A stretch of DNA of 32,903 bases from a bacterium (GCA_029567195.1 JAKQLJ010000031.1:1-32903), one strand, 5' to 3'; positions 8,710-16,956 are shown, counted from the first letter of the stretch. Notes: generated by a model from the letters alone, not told the origin. Numbers and translations: made by a program.

Positions 8710-9696
8710 CTACACTTTCTCCGCCACCCTCAACTTTGCGCTTCGCGAGCGCGGATTCGATAATATTTCTTTCTCGGACGGTAAAATCGGCTTTTTTGTA
8801 ATAGCTTTTATCTTCGGTCGGCACGACTTTCTTCCATAAAGAAATTCGTCGGCTGACAGACCCGTCCGCAGTGCTTCGCCTGACGATGCGGATGAGGAAA
8901 TGCATCCCCCTGCATTTTCCCTCAATATTTTTTTAACTATCCTGTCTTCTAATGAATGGAATGAGATGATGCCCAGCCTTCCTTTCGGCAGGAGCGCTTC
9001 TATCGCTTGAGGTATGAATTTCTTGAGATTTTCCAATTCTCCGTTTACTTCTATCCTTAACGCCTGAAAGGTTCTGGTTGCCGGATTAATTTTCCCGTGC
9101 CGGTATCTTTCCGGCACAGCTTTTGTTATAATTTCCGCCAGTTCTGCCGTAGTTTCAATATTTTTATTTTTTCTTTCTCCAACTATCTTTTTGGCAATAT
9201 TTTTATAAAATTTTTCTTCTCCGTATTCCCGAATTATTCTCTCCAAATTATCCTGGCCATATTCGTTGACTATTTTTTTGGCCGTCAATTCCTGTTTCCG
9301 GTCATAGCGCATATCCAGCTCGGCCTCTTTTTGAAAACTCATGCCGTATTCCGGATTATTTATCTGATCGGATGACCATCCCAAATCAGCCAATATCGCA
9401 TTTACTTTTTCTATTTTTAATTCTTTCAATATGTCCGACAAATTCGCAAAGTTGCCATTGACTGCTATCATCCTTTCTTCCGATTTAGATTTTAGATTTT
9501 TGATTTTTGATTTGAATCTTTCTATGGCATTTAAATCCAAATCAATCGCGACTAATTTACCTCCGTTTCCTATTTTTCCCAATATCGCTTCACTGTGTCC
9601 GCCTCCCCCCAGAGTGGCGTCCACTACAATATCGCCTTTTTTCAAATTCAATTGATCTATGGCCTCCTCAAGTAATACTGTCTTATGAATAGTCAT
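8710..9696 (-). CDS. rsmH: 16S rRNA (cytosine(1402)-N(4))-methyltransferase
   Basis: HKTVLLEEAIDQLNLKKGDIVVDATLGGGGHSEAIL, ILADLGWSSDQ, NPATRTFQALRIEVNGEL, GRLGIISFHSLEDRIVK, NPRSRSAKLRVAEKV; start placed at MTIHKTVLLEE rather than the ORF-track ATG at 9708. Confidence 0.95.
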   Translation of the reverse strand: MTIHKTVLLEEAIDQLNLKKGDIVVDATLGGGGHSEAILGKIGNGGKLVAIDLDLNAIERFKSKIKNLKSKSEERMIAVNGNFANLSDILKELKIEKVNAILADLGWSSDQINNPEYGMSFQKEAELDMRYDRKQELTAKKIVNEYGQDNLERIIREYGEEKFYKNIAKKIVGERKNKNIETTAELAEIITKAVPERYRHGKINPATRTFQALRIEVNGELENLKKFIPQAIEALLPKGRLGIISFHSLEDRIVKKILRENAGGCISSSASSGEALRTGLSADEFLYGRKSCRPKIKAITKKPILPSEKEILSNPRSRSAKLRVAEKV

Positions 9697-9698
9697 AT

Positions 9699-9770
9699 CA
9701 ATGAACAATGATCAGTGATCAATGAACAATATTTTTCAGTCGCTTTTTGTTCATTGTTCTTTGTTCATTG
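9699..9770. repeat. Four copies of the 10-mer CAATGAACAA (two direct, two inverted)
   Basis: CAATGAACAA at 9699-9708 and 9720-9729; TTGTTCATTG at 9747-9756 and 9761-9770. Confidence 0.85.
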
Positions 9771-9771
9771 T

Positions 9772-10206
9772 TTAATATACTCCGAGCTTTCCCAATTGTT
9801 CGGCAATTTCGTCAGAATTCTTTTCGGCATTTTTCTTGTATTCGTTCCATTTCTTTTCGTCCCAAATTTCCAAACGGTTATAAACTCCGGCAACGATGGC
9901 ATTCTTTCCAATTCCCGCGTAACTTCTCAAAAAATCCGGAATTAAAATTCTTCCTTGCTTGTCTATTTCGCAATCAATCGCTCCTGCCAACATTAAACGG
10001 ATAAAGCTTCTGGTGGCTGATTCTCCTACCGGCAATGTTCCTAATTTTCCCGCCAACTCTTCCCACACTTTCATCGGATAAATGAAAAGGCATTTGTCCA
10101 AACCTCTCGTCACTACCACTTTGTTTTTAAGTTCAGCGCGAAATTTGCTCGGCAGGGCCAATCTTTTTTTGGGATCTATGGAATGCTGGTATTCGCCGAT
10201 GAACAT
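9772..10206 (-). CDS. mraZ: Transcriptional regulator MraZ
   Basis: MFIGEYQHSIDPKKRLALPSKFRAEL...TRGLDKCLFIYPMKVWEEL...DKQGRILIPDFLRSYAGI. Confidence 0.96.
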   Translation of the reverse strand: MFIGEYQHSIDPKKRLALPSKFRAELKNKVVVTRGLDKCLFIYPMKVWEELAGKLGTLPVGESATRSFIRLMLAGAIDCEIDKQGRILIPDFLRSYAGIGKNAIVAGVYNRLEIWDEKKWNEYKKNAEKNSDEIAEQLGKLGVY

Positions 10207-10243
10207 GTGATATCTCTACTAAATTACGAACTCACAAAATATG

Positions 10244-10317
10244 CGAATTACGAATAGCTCAGTGGCTTCAACAGACATCATTCACATTAGTATATTCATT
10301 CAAAGATTCGTAATTCG
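10244..10317. repeat. 12-bp inverted repeat in mraZ leader
   Basis: CGAATTACGAAT (10244-10255) and ATTCGTAATTCG (10306-10317). Confidence 0.75.
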
Positions 10318-10340
10318 TAGAGAAAGTCTCGTAGAGACGT

Positions 10341-10405
10341 TCCCCACTTTAAACCACTTTTATTTACTACCTCTCTATTTTATCCCACCGGAATACATCG
10401 GTCAA
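10341..10405 (-). promoter_or_regulatory. mraZ promoter with putative MraZ-box repeats
   Basis: Minus strand TTGACC (10405-10400), 17-bp spacer, TAAAAT (10382-10377); tandem 10-bp units AAAGTGGTTT/AAAGTGGGGA (10360-10341) and GGTGGGA in the spacer. Confidence 0.65.
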
Positions 10406-10500
10406 CACTTTTATTTTTTGTTCATTGAAACAAAAAAATGGCTTGTATAAGCCAATTGAATAAAAGTTATACACAGTTTTTACACTTGAAACTAAAAAAT

Positions 10501-10532
10501 AAAAAAACTCGGGCATTTTGGCCGAATTTTTT
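10501..10532 (-). terminator. Intrinsic terminator downstream of typA
   Basis: AAAAAACTCGG-gcattttgg-CCGAATTTTTT, 11-bp stem with one mismatch, T-rich on the minus strand. Confidence 0.55.
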
Positions 10533-10575
10533 AATTATTTTTTCATTTCGCTTTGATTTATATTTCGCGACTTTT

Positions 10576-12360
10576 CTATTTTTTTCTTCCTGCTCTGATT
10601 CTTTCATTTTCTGTCAGATATTGTTTTCTGAGACGCACGGAGGATGGAGTGATTTCCAAATATTCATCTTCATTCATTATCTCCAGTCCTCTTTCGATTG
10701 TGATGATCATTGGCGGAGTAAGGTGAATGGCGGCATCAGCTCCGGAAGAACGCATATTGCTCATTTGCTTTCCCTTGATGGGATTGACTGACATTTCATT
10801 TCCTTTGGTCACATTTCCAATTACCATTCCTTCATAAACTTCTGTCGCCGCATCGATATAAAGAGTGCCCCGTTCCTGAAGATTGGCCAGAGAAAATCCC
10901 AAGGCCTTGCCGGAAGCCATGGAAATCATCGAACCGACATCTTTTCTTTTAATTTCTCCGACAAAGGGGCGAAAACCGATTACCCGAGAACAAAGAATTC
11001 CTTCCCCTTTGGTTTCCACCATAAACTGGCCGCGATATCCCAAAAGTCCCCGCGTAGGAGCTTCAAAAATTATCCTGGTCTGACTTCCCCGAGTTTCCAT
11101 ATTGGTCATGATGCCTTTTCTTGTTCCCAACGCCTCAATCACTGCGCCGCTGACGGAACTGGGCACATCGATAGTCACTTCTTCAAACGGTTCGTGTTTT
11201 TTTCCGTCTATTTCTTTTATAATCACTTTTGGTTGCGATACTTGAATTTCATATCCCTCGCGCCGCATATTTTCCAATAAGATGGCGATATGCAATTCTC
11301 CCCGGCCGGAAACCGTGAAATATTCAGAAGAAGAAAAATCGACTTTCAGCCCGACATTTATTTCCAATTCTTTTTCCAATCTTTCCTTAATCTGTTGTCC
11401 GGTCACAAATTTTCCTTCCCGTCCGGCAAACGGAGAATCATTGACTAAAAATCTCAAAGTAATTGTCGGCTCATCAATGGAAATTGCCGGAAGAGCTTCT
11501 TGAGAAGCATCATTACAAATAGTTTCACCGATTTCAATATTCGGAAACCCGGCAATCATTGCGATATCCCCTGCTACTGCTTCTTCTACTTCCTTTTTTT
11601 CAATGCCGTGAAAACTGTAAATTTTTGTTACCCGTCCTGATTCCACACTGCCGTCCATTTTTTTTATTGTCAGACTCTCCCCCATTTTTATCCTTCCTTC
11701 ATAAATCCGCGACACCGCCAATCTTCCTAAGAAATTATCATAACCAAGATTAAAAGGCTGCGCTCTCAGCGGCATTTCGCTGTTATCCGGAGCAGGCGCT
11801 ACTTTTTCCAATATTGTATCCAGAAGCGGAGTAAGATCCGAAGATTCATCATCAAGATGCATCTTGGCAATCCCCTGTTTGGCAATAGCGTAAACAGTGG
11901 TGAAATCAAGCTGCTCATCGTTTCCGCCGAGATCCAAAAAAAGTTCAAAAACTTTTTCCTGCACCATATCCGGATCGGCCGCCGGTTTATCTATTTTATT
12001 GATGACCACAATCGGCTTGAGACCCAATTCCAATGATTTTTTGAGCACAAATCGAGTTTGCGGCATCGGCCCCTCTTGAGCATCCACAACCAGAACCACC
12101 GAATCGATTGATCGCAAAACCCGTTCCACTTCTGATCCGAAATCAGCATGCCCCGGCGTGTCCACAATATTTATTTTCGTGTCTTTGTAGAATATCGAGG
12201 TATTTTTGGCATAAATGGTAATTCCCCGCTCTTTTTCTAGAGCGTTGGAATCCATGGTCGCACCCTCCTTGGAAATGCCGGTCTGTTTCATTATGGCATC
12301 GGTAAGAGTGGTTTTTCCATGGTCAACATGGGCAATAATAGCAATATTTCTTATATCCAT
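10576..12360 (-). CDS. typA: GTP-binding protein TypA/BipA
   Basis: MDIRNIAIIAHVDHGKTTLTDAIMKQTG, ERGITIYAKNTSI, DTPGHADFGSEVERVL, INKIDKPAADP; start trimmed to MDIRN at 12360. Confidence 0.97.
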   Translation of the reverse strand: MDIRNIAIIAHVDHGKTTLTDAIMKQTGISKEGATMDSNALEKERGITIYAKNTSIFYKDTKINIVDTPGHADFGSEVERVLRSIDSVVLVVDAQEGPMPQTRFVLKKSLELGLKPIVVINKIDKPAADPDMVQEKVFELFLDLGGNDEQLDFTTVYAIAKQGIAKMHLDDESSDLTPLLDTILEKVAPAPDNSEMPLRAQPFNLGYDNFLGRLAVSRIYEGRIKMGESLTIKKMDGSVESGRVTKIYSFHGIEKKEVEEAVAGDIAMIAGFPNIEIGETICNDASQEALPAISIDEPTITLRFLVNDSPFAGREGKFVTGQQIKERLEKELEINVGLKVDFSSSEYFTVSGRGELHIAILLENMRREGYEIQVSQPKVIIKEIDGKKHEPFEEVTIDVPSSVSGAVIEALGTRKGIMTNMETRGSQTRIIFEAPTRGLLGYRGQFMVETKGEGILCSRVIGFRPFVGEIKRKDVGSMISMASGKALGFSLANLQERGTLYIDAATEVYEGMVIGNVTKGNEMSVNPIKGKQMSNMRSSGADAAIHLTPPMIITIERGLEIMNEDEYLEITPSSVRLRKQYLTENERIRAGRKK

Positions 12361-12379
12361 AGACGTAAAGTTATCGTTT

Positions 12380-12471
12380 CTGCCGTATCCTAATATACAA
12401 CGGCAGATTATTTCATATTTCGCTTTTTCATGGTTCGCAAAAAAATAAAAAGTCTGCTGGCAAACAGCAGA
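12380..12471 (-). promoter_or_regulatory. typA leader with terminator-like hairpin and second hairpin
   Basis: TCTGCTG/CAGCAGA stem (12453-12471) followed on the minus strand by ACTTTTTATTTTTTT; second stem CTGCCGT/ACGGCAG (12380-12406). Confidence 0.5.
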
Positions 12472-12496
12472 AAACCACAAAGCTGGACTGAAGTTA

Positions 12497-12525
12497 AAAA
12501 TATCATCAAAAAATCATTTTGTCAA
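12497..12525 (-). promoter_or_regulatory. Candidate typA promoter
   Basis: Minus strand TTGACA (12525-12520), 17-bp spacer, TATTTT (12502-12497). Confidence 0.5.
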
Positions 12526-12578
12526 CTTTTCCTTTTTTTTCTGTGCTATAATTAAAGTATAACAATTAAAAGAAAAAA

Positions 12579-13169
12579 ATGAAAAAAGCAACTATGCTAT
12601 TCGTTATGCTGGCCGGACTGGTTCTTTCCGGATGCGGCCAAAAAACTCCGTCTGAAATTCAAGTGCCGGACACTCAAAAAGAAAGTGTAACTCCGGAAAG
12701 TAACAATGACACCGGCATTGTTACTTCCATAAAAGATGCTATGGGTCTCAACCGCACTATGGAATGCACCTATTCAATAAAGAACGAAATGGAAGCTAAG
12801 TCCTATGTTCAAGGCAATAAAATCAAATCTTTTACTGATATCGGAGGAGTAAAAAACATCACTCTCTTTGACGGAGAGACTTTCTATATGTGGATAGAAA
12901 ACAAAAGCGAAGGAACAAAAATGACCAAGACTTGTATGGAAGAAATGGCCAAGGACTTGCCCAAGCCTAGTGGCGAAAACACCGCCTCGCCTGCCGACCT
13001 TAAAGATATTCAGGAAGGATATAAAGACGCTATGAATGTAAAATGCCAGAGCGCTTCCGATGTTGATTTTTCCGTTCCAAGCAATATCGTGTTTGCCGAC
13101 CAATGCGAAATGATGAAAGCAATGATGAAAGGACTGAGCAATATGAAACTCCCCAATGCTCCCCAATAA
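12579..13169 (+). CDS. Putative lipoprotein (196 aa)
   Basis: Signal peptide with lipobox LVLSGC; extended -10 TGCTATAAT at 12547-12552; terminator downstream. Confidence 0.75.
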   Translation: MKKATMLFVMLAGLVLSGCGQKTPSEIQVPDTQKESVTPESNNDTGIVTSIKDAMGLNRTMECTYSIKNEMEAKSYVQGNKIKSFTDIGGVKNITLFDGETFYMWIENKSEGTKMTKTCMEEMAKDLPKPSGENTASPADLKDIQEGYKDAMNVKCQSASDVDFSVPSNIVFADQCEMMKAMMKGLSNMKLPNAPQ

Positions 13170-13181
13170 AACAGCTAAGCA

Positions 13182-13220
13182 AAAAAACGCTCCGATATAT
13201 CGGGGCGTTTTTGTTTTTTC
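13182..13220 (+). terminator. Intrinsic terminator
   Basis: AACGCtCCGATATATCGGgGCGTTTTTG stem with T-tract. Confidence 0.8.
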
Positions 13221-13338
13221 GCTTTTAACAATTCAACCGGGATTAATTTCATTTTCCGCATATTTTATATTTATCAGCAATATTTCCGCCTCTTTTAGCG
13301 TATAAGAAACAATAAGCACTTATACACAATCGCCAACC

Positions 13339-13367
13339 TTGCCATATGAACAAGATAATTATATAAT
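13339..13367 (+). promoter_or_regulatory. Candidate promoter for the 13428 gene
   Basis: TTGCCA (13339-13344), 17-bp spacer, TATAAT (13362-13367). Confidence 0.55.
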
Positions 13368-13427
13368 TTAAATATAATATCAATACAAAAACAAATTCAT
13401 AAGGCTGGGAAAGCCACTCAAACAAAA

Positions 13428-14138
13428 ATGGAGGACAAGAACCATGAAAAAATTCAATCTCTTCGAGAAATGATTTATAATGCCGAGAAGACTCTTCAGG
13501 GAGCAAAGGCTATGCTTCTTCAACTGGAAGGAAAAAAGAAAGTGGGCCGAAAGAAAAAATCCACTGAAGAAACAGATGAGGGAAGAATAGTTGAAGGAAC
13601 ATTTGACGGACAAATTATGATAGGTGCGGACGGGAAGCAATATCCTGTTCCGGCCAATTATGCTTCGAAATCAAAACTAGTCGAGGGAGACATGCTAAAA
13701 CTTACCATCACCCCTGATGGCTCTTTCGTTTATAAACAAATCGGGCCGGTAGAAAGAAAAAGAGTGATCGGACTGGTCAGCCAGGACGCGGACGGCAACT
13801 ATTTTGTCGCCGCCGAAGGCAAGGCCTATAAAGTTCTTCTGGCTTCCATTACCTACTTTAAAGTGGAACCGGGAGATGAAGTAACACTCGTCATTTCCAG
13901 AGATATTGATTCCGATTGGGGATCAATTGAAAATATTTTGCAAAAATCAAGGGACAAAAAAGGAAAAAATTACGATTCGCTTCCCAAGGATATTGATGAA
14001 ATTTTTGGAGAAAAAAAACCGGAAAAAAATGAAGAGAAAAAAGAAAGCAAGAAGGACAAACTGTCCATCATAGACGAATGGACGCCGGATCTGGACGATC
14101 TCAAGAAAGAATTGGAAAATAATGAGGAAACAAAATAA
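13428..14138 (+). CDS. Hypothetical protein, beta-rich core with charged tails (236 aa)
   Basis: Long ORF with promoter; coiled N-term, core EGTFDGQIMIGADGKQYPVPANYASKSKLVEGDMLKLTI..., acidic/lysine C-term. Confidence 0.75.
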   Translation: MEDKNHEKIQSLREMIYNAEKTLQGAKAMLLQLEGKKKVGRKKKSTEETDEGRIVEGTFDGQIMIGADGKQYPVPANYASKSKLVEGDMLKLTITPDGSFVYKQIGPVERKRVIGLVSQDADGNYFVAAEGKAYKVLLASITYFKVEPGDEVTLVISRDIDSDWGSIENILQKSRDKKGKNYDSLPKDIDEIFGEKKPEKNEEKKESKKDKLSIIDEWTPDLDDLKKELENNEETK

Positions 14139-14217
14139 AATTGTTTATTTTAAAAAATAAGGAAAAAAGTTAAATTTTCCGTTGTTTTTTGGTTGAAAAA
14201 GTAACGGAAGAAAAAAA

Positions 14218-14874
14218 ATGGAAAATACCACACAGCCAATGCTAAAAAAAGATTATTATCTTTCATTCCTCGCCGGCCTTCTTATCGGCCTTTTATTTTT
14301 GCCCATCCTGAACGCCGCCAAGCCGGAACTTTACGGGAAAATATCCTGGTTTATCATCCCCATCTTCTTTATCGGCGCCCCTTTTGGTTTGGCTATATGC
14401 CATATTCTCAGCCGAAAAATTCCCGTCCTTTGGCAATTGGGAAAATTTGCCGTTACCGGAGTACTCAACGTTTGCGTGGATTTGGGAACCCTTTCTCTCC
14501 TTACTTTTATTTTTGCCAATTATTTAGGCATCTCTGCCAAAAATCTGGTTGTTACCGGAGTTTCTTTTTTGACTTTTTATTCTCTCTTCAAGGCTGCTTC
14601 TTTTATTGTTGCCAACATCAACAGTTATTTTTGGAACAAGCATTGGACATTCCACCAGGAAGAGGATAAAAAAACGGAATTTTTCCAATTTTTCATCGTC
14701 AGCGTTGTGGGATTTTTCATTAACGTCTTTTTTGCTTCCGTTGTTTTCAAATATGTTTCTCCTGTTGCCGGTCTTAATTTGGACCAATGGGGACTGATAG
14801 GCGCAATCATCGGCTCTCTCGCCGGACTAATTTGGAATTTTCTAGGTTATAAATTTATAGTTTTTAAAAAATAA
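14218..14874 (+). CDS. GtrA-like family membrane protein
   Basis: GKFAVTGVLNVCVDLGTLSLLTF...NSYFWNKHWTF...FFQFFIVSVVGFFINVFF...WNFLGYKFIVFKK. Confidence 0.85.
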   Translation: MENTTQPMLKKDYYLSFLAGLLIGLLFLPILNAAKPELYGKISWFIIPIFFIGAPFGLAICHILSRKIPVLWQLGKFAVTGVLNVCVDLGTLSLLTFIFANYLGISAKNLVVTGVSFLTFYSLFKAASFIVANINSYFWNKHWTFHQEEDKKTEFFQFFIVSVVGFFINVFFASVVFKYVSPVAGLNLDQWGLIGAIIGSLAGLIWNFLGYKFIVFKK

Positions 14875-14888
14875 ACCAGTTTTTCAAT

Positions 14889-14919
14889 AAAAAGGCGGAT
14901 CTTGTGTCCGTCTTTTTTA
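14889..14919 (+). terminator. Intrinsic terminator
   Basis: AAAAAGGCGGA-tcttgtg-TCCGTCTTTTTT. Confidence 0.75.
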
Positions 14920-14977
14920 AATTGTATAATAAGAAAAAGGGGTGCCAGCTATGGCGCTCTTAGCTTTATTTAACCCT

Positions 14978-16552
14978 ATGGCAGAAACATTATATCGAAA
15001 ATACAGGCCGAAGAATTTTTCGGAAATTATCGGACAAACGCATATCGTCCGCACTCTTGGTAATGCCGTTTCTTCCGATCGCATCGGCCAGGCTTATCTT
15101 TTCACCGGTCCCCGAGGAACGGGAAAAACTTCCATTGCCCGGATTCTGGCTAAGACCGTCAACTGTCCGGATCAAAAGAAATCAATTCCTTGCGAAAAAT
15201 GCCCGTCATGTAAAACGATAAATGAAGGAAGATCTCTCGATATCATAGAAATTGATGCCGCTTCCAATACCGGTGTGGATAATATTCGGGAACTAAAGGA
15301 AACAGTCGCCCTTCCGCCAACATCCTTGAAATTCAAAGTATACATCATAGACGAAGTGCATATGCTTTCTACCGGCGCTTTTAATGCCCTCTTGAAAACC
15401 TTGGAGGAACCGCCGACTCACGTAATTTTTATTCTGGCCACCACTGAAATTCACAAAGTTCCCGATACCATCATTTCCCGTTGCCAGCGCTTTGATTTCA
15501 CAAGACTTCCTCTCCAAAATATTATCGAAAAACTTTCCCTGATTGCCAAAGAAGAAAAGGTGAAAATAGGAAAGGAGGCTCTGGAAATGATCGCTTTGGC
15601 ATCGGAAGGTGGAATGCGCGATGCCGAATCGCTTTTTTCTCAAATTATAACGCTGGAAGACAAAAACATTACCACCAAAGAAGTGGAAGAAATTTTAGGT
15701 TCCACCGACAGAAAAGTTGTCCACGAGATAGCCGAAATGATTTTGGAAAATGATTCAACCGGCGCTATTTCCAAAGTAAACGGCCTTTTGGATGACGGGT
15801 ATGACCTGGCTGTTTTTAACAAGTCCCTTGTCAATTATCTTAGGCAAGTGATGCTTCTTAAGATAAACGAAAAATTGAGCCGCCATTTTTCTTATGAAAT
15901 GACCAAGGAACAACTGGAAAAAACCCTAAAATTAGTTCAAAAAGCGGAGTTGTTCCGAATTATTGATATCATTAATCTCTTTCTTAAAGCGCAAACAAAA
16001 ATTTCTTCTTTTATTCTTCCTCAGTTGCCGCTAGAAATTGCTATCATAAAAGCAACAAACACTTTTCCCGTGCATTTGGATAATAAAATAGAAATCAATA
16101 ATCAGAAGCCTATAAGTATAAATCAAAAAATAGAAATAAAAGAGCGGGAAACGGAAAAAGAAACAGCTGACGCTCCGAAAAAAAATGAAAGCGTGGATAT
16201 GGACACTATCAGAGCCAATTGGAATAAGCTTCTGGTTGAAATTAGGCCATTTAATCATTCTCTAAATGCCCTCCTTTTTAATTGCCAGGTTTTGAAAGTA
16301 AAAGGCAATGAAATAACTCTGGGCACACCTTATGAATTTTATCGGGAAAGATTGGCGGAAAACAGCAACAGATTGACAATCGAAGAGGTGTTTAGTAAAA
16401 TTTTAGGATTGAAAGTGACGATAACAACAGTCATCGATAAGAGTTTAGCCAAGAAAACAACGCCGGAAGAAATTGTAGAAGAAAAAAATTCTACCCAGGA
16501 TCCCCTGCTCGATTCAGCTTTGGAAATTATGGGCGGGAAAGTGGTGGAATAA
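14978..16552 (+). CDS. dnaX: DNA polymerase III subunit gamma/tau
   Basis: MAETLYRKYRPKNFSEIIGQTHIVRTL, GPRGTGKTSIARILAK, CPSCKTI zinc motif, IDEVHMLSTGAFNALLKTLEEPP; start trimmed to 14978. Confidence 0.95.
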   Translation: MAETLYRKYRPKNFSEIIGQTHIVRTLGNAVSSDRIGQAYLFTGPRGTGKTSIARILAKTVNCPDQKKSIPCEKCPSCKTINEGRSLDIIEIDAASNTGVDNIRELKETVALPPTSLKFKVYIIDEVHMLSTGAFNALLKTLEEPPTHVIFILATTEIHKVPDTIISRCQRFDFTRLPLQNIIEKLSLIAKEEKVKIGKEALEMIALASEGGMRDAESLFSQIITLEDKNITTKEVEEILGSTDRKVVHEIAEMILENDSTGAISKVNGLLDDGYDLAVFNKSLVNYLRQVMLLKINEKLSRHFSYEMTKEQLEKTLKLVQKAELFRIIDIINLFLKAQTKISSFILPQLPLEIAIIKATNTFPVHLDNKIEINNQKPISINQKIEIKERETEKETADAPKKNESVDMDTIRANWNKLLVEIRPFNHSLNALLFNCQVLKVKGNEITLGTPYEFYRERLAENSNRLTIEEVFSKILGLKVTITTVIDKSLAKKTTPEEIVEEKNSTQDPLLDSALEIMGGKVVE

Positions 16553-16555
16553 TGA

Positions 16556-16577
16556 TGGGGTGTAGCCAAGCGGTAAG
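16556..16577 (+). repeat. 22-bp exact duplicate of tRNA-Gln 5' end (truncated tRNA)
   Basis: TGGGGTGTAGCCAAGCGGTAAG, identical to 16885-16906. Confidence 0.9.
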
Positions 16578-16624
16578 TCGCCTCTTCGGCGACCCGCCGA
16601 TGAGGCGGGGCAAAAACAAAAAAT

Positions 16625-16894
16625 ATGTATTACGTATATGTATTAGAAAGCTTAAAAAACAAACGTATATATACAGGCTTCACAAATAATTTAAAAAGGA
16701 GATTTATAGAGCATAACACTCGTAAAGGCGGTCATTATTCAAGCAGAAATGCTCCATTTAAATTATTATTCTATGAAGCTTTTATAAACAAGAGAGATGC
16801 TGAAAAATCTGAAAAGTTTTTTAAGACTGGATATGGTCGAGAAGTTTTAAAGGATAAGTTGAAATTTTATTTTAAAAATAGTATTGGGGTGTAG
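16625..16894 (+). CDS. GIY-YIG nuclease domain protein (89 aa, URI-type)
   Basis: MYYVYVLESLKNKRIYTGFTNNLKRRFIEHN...SSRNAPFKLLFYEAFINKRDAEKSEKFFKTGYGREVLK; stop codon lies inside the tRNA-Gln 5' end. Confidence 0.9.
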   Translation: MYYVYVLESLKNKRIYTGFTNNLKRRFIEHNTRKGGHYSSRNAPFKLLFYEAFINKRDAEKSEKFFKTGYGREVLKDKLKFYFKNSIGV

Positions 16895-16956
16895 CCAAGC
16901 GGTAAGGCAGGGGCCTTTGAAGCCCCCATGCGTAGGTTCGAATCCTACCGCCCCAA
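16885..16956 (+). tRNA. tRNA-Gln (anticodon TTG)
   Basis: Acceptor TGGGGTG/CGCCCCA, D-arm GCC..GGC, anticodon arm GGGGC-CTTTGAA-GCCCC, T-arm GTAGG-TTCGAAT-CCTAC; no encoded CCA. Confidence 0.95.

Noticed and set aside
10438-10791. Plus-strand ORF 117 aa
   Set aside because: Largely antisense to typA and its terminator; low-complexity composition.
12361-12480. 40-aa N-terminal extension of TypA
   Set aside because: TypA families begin at MDIRNIAIIAHVDHGKTT; the extension covers leader hairpins.
16556-16612. Second complete tRNA gene
   Set aside because: Only the first 22 nt match tRNA-Gln; no anticodon or T-arm follows.
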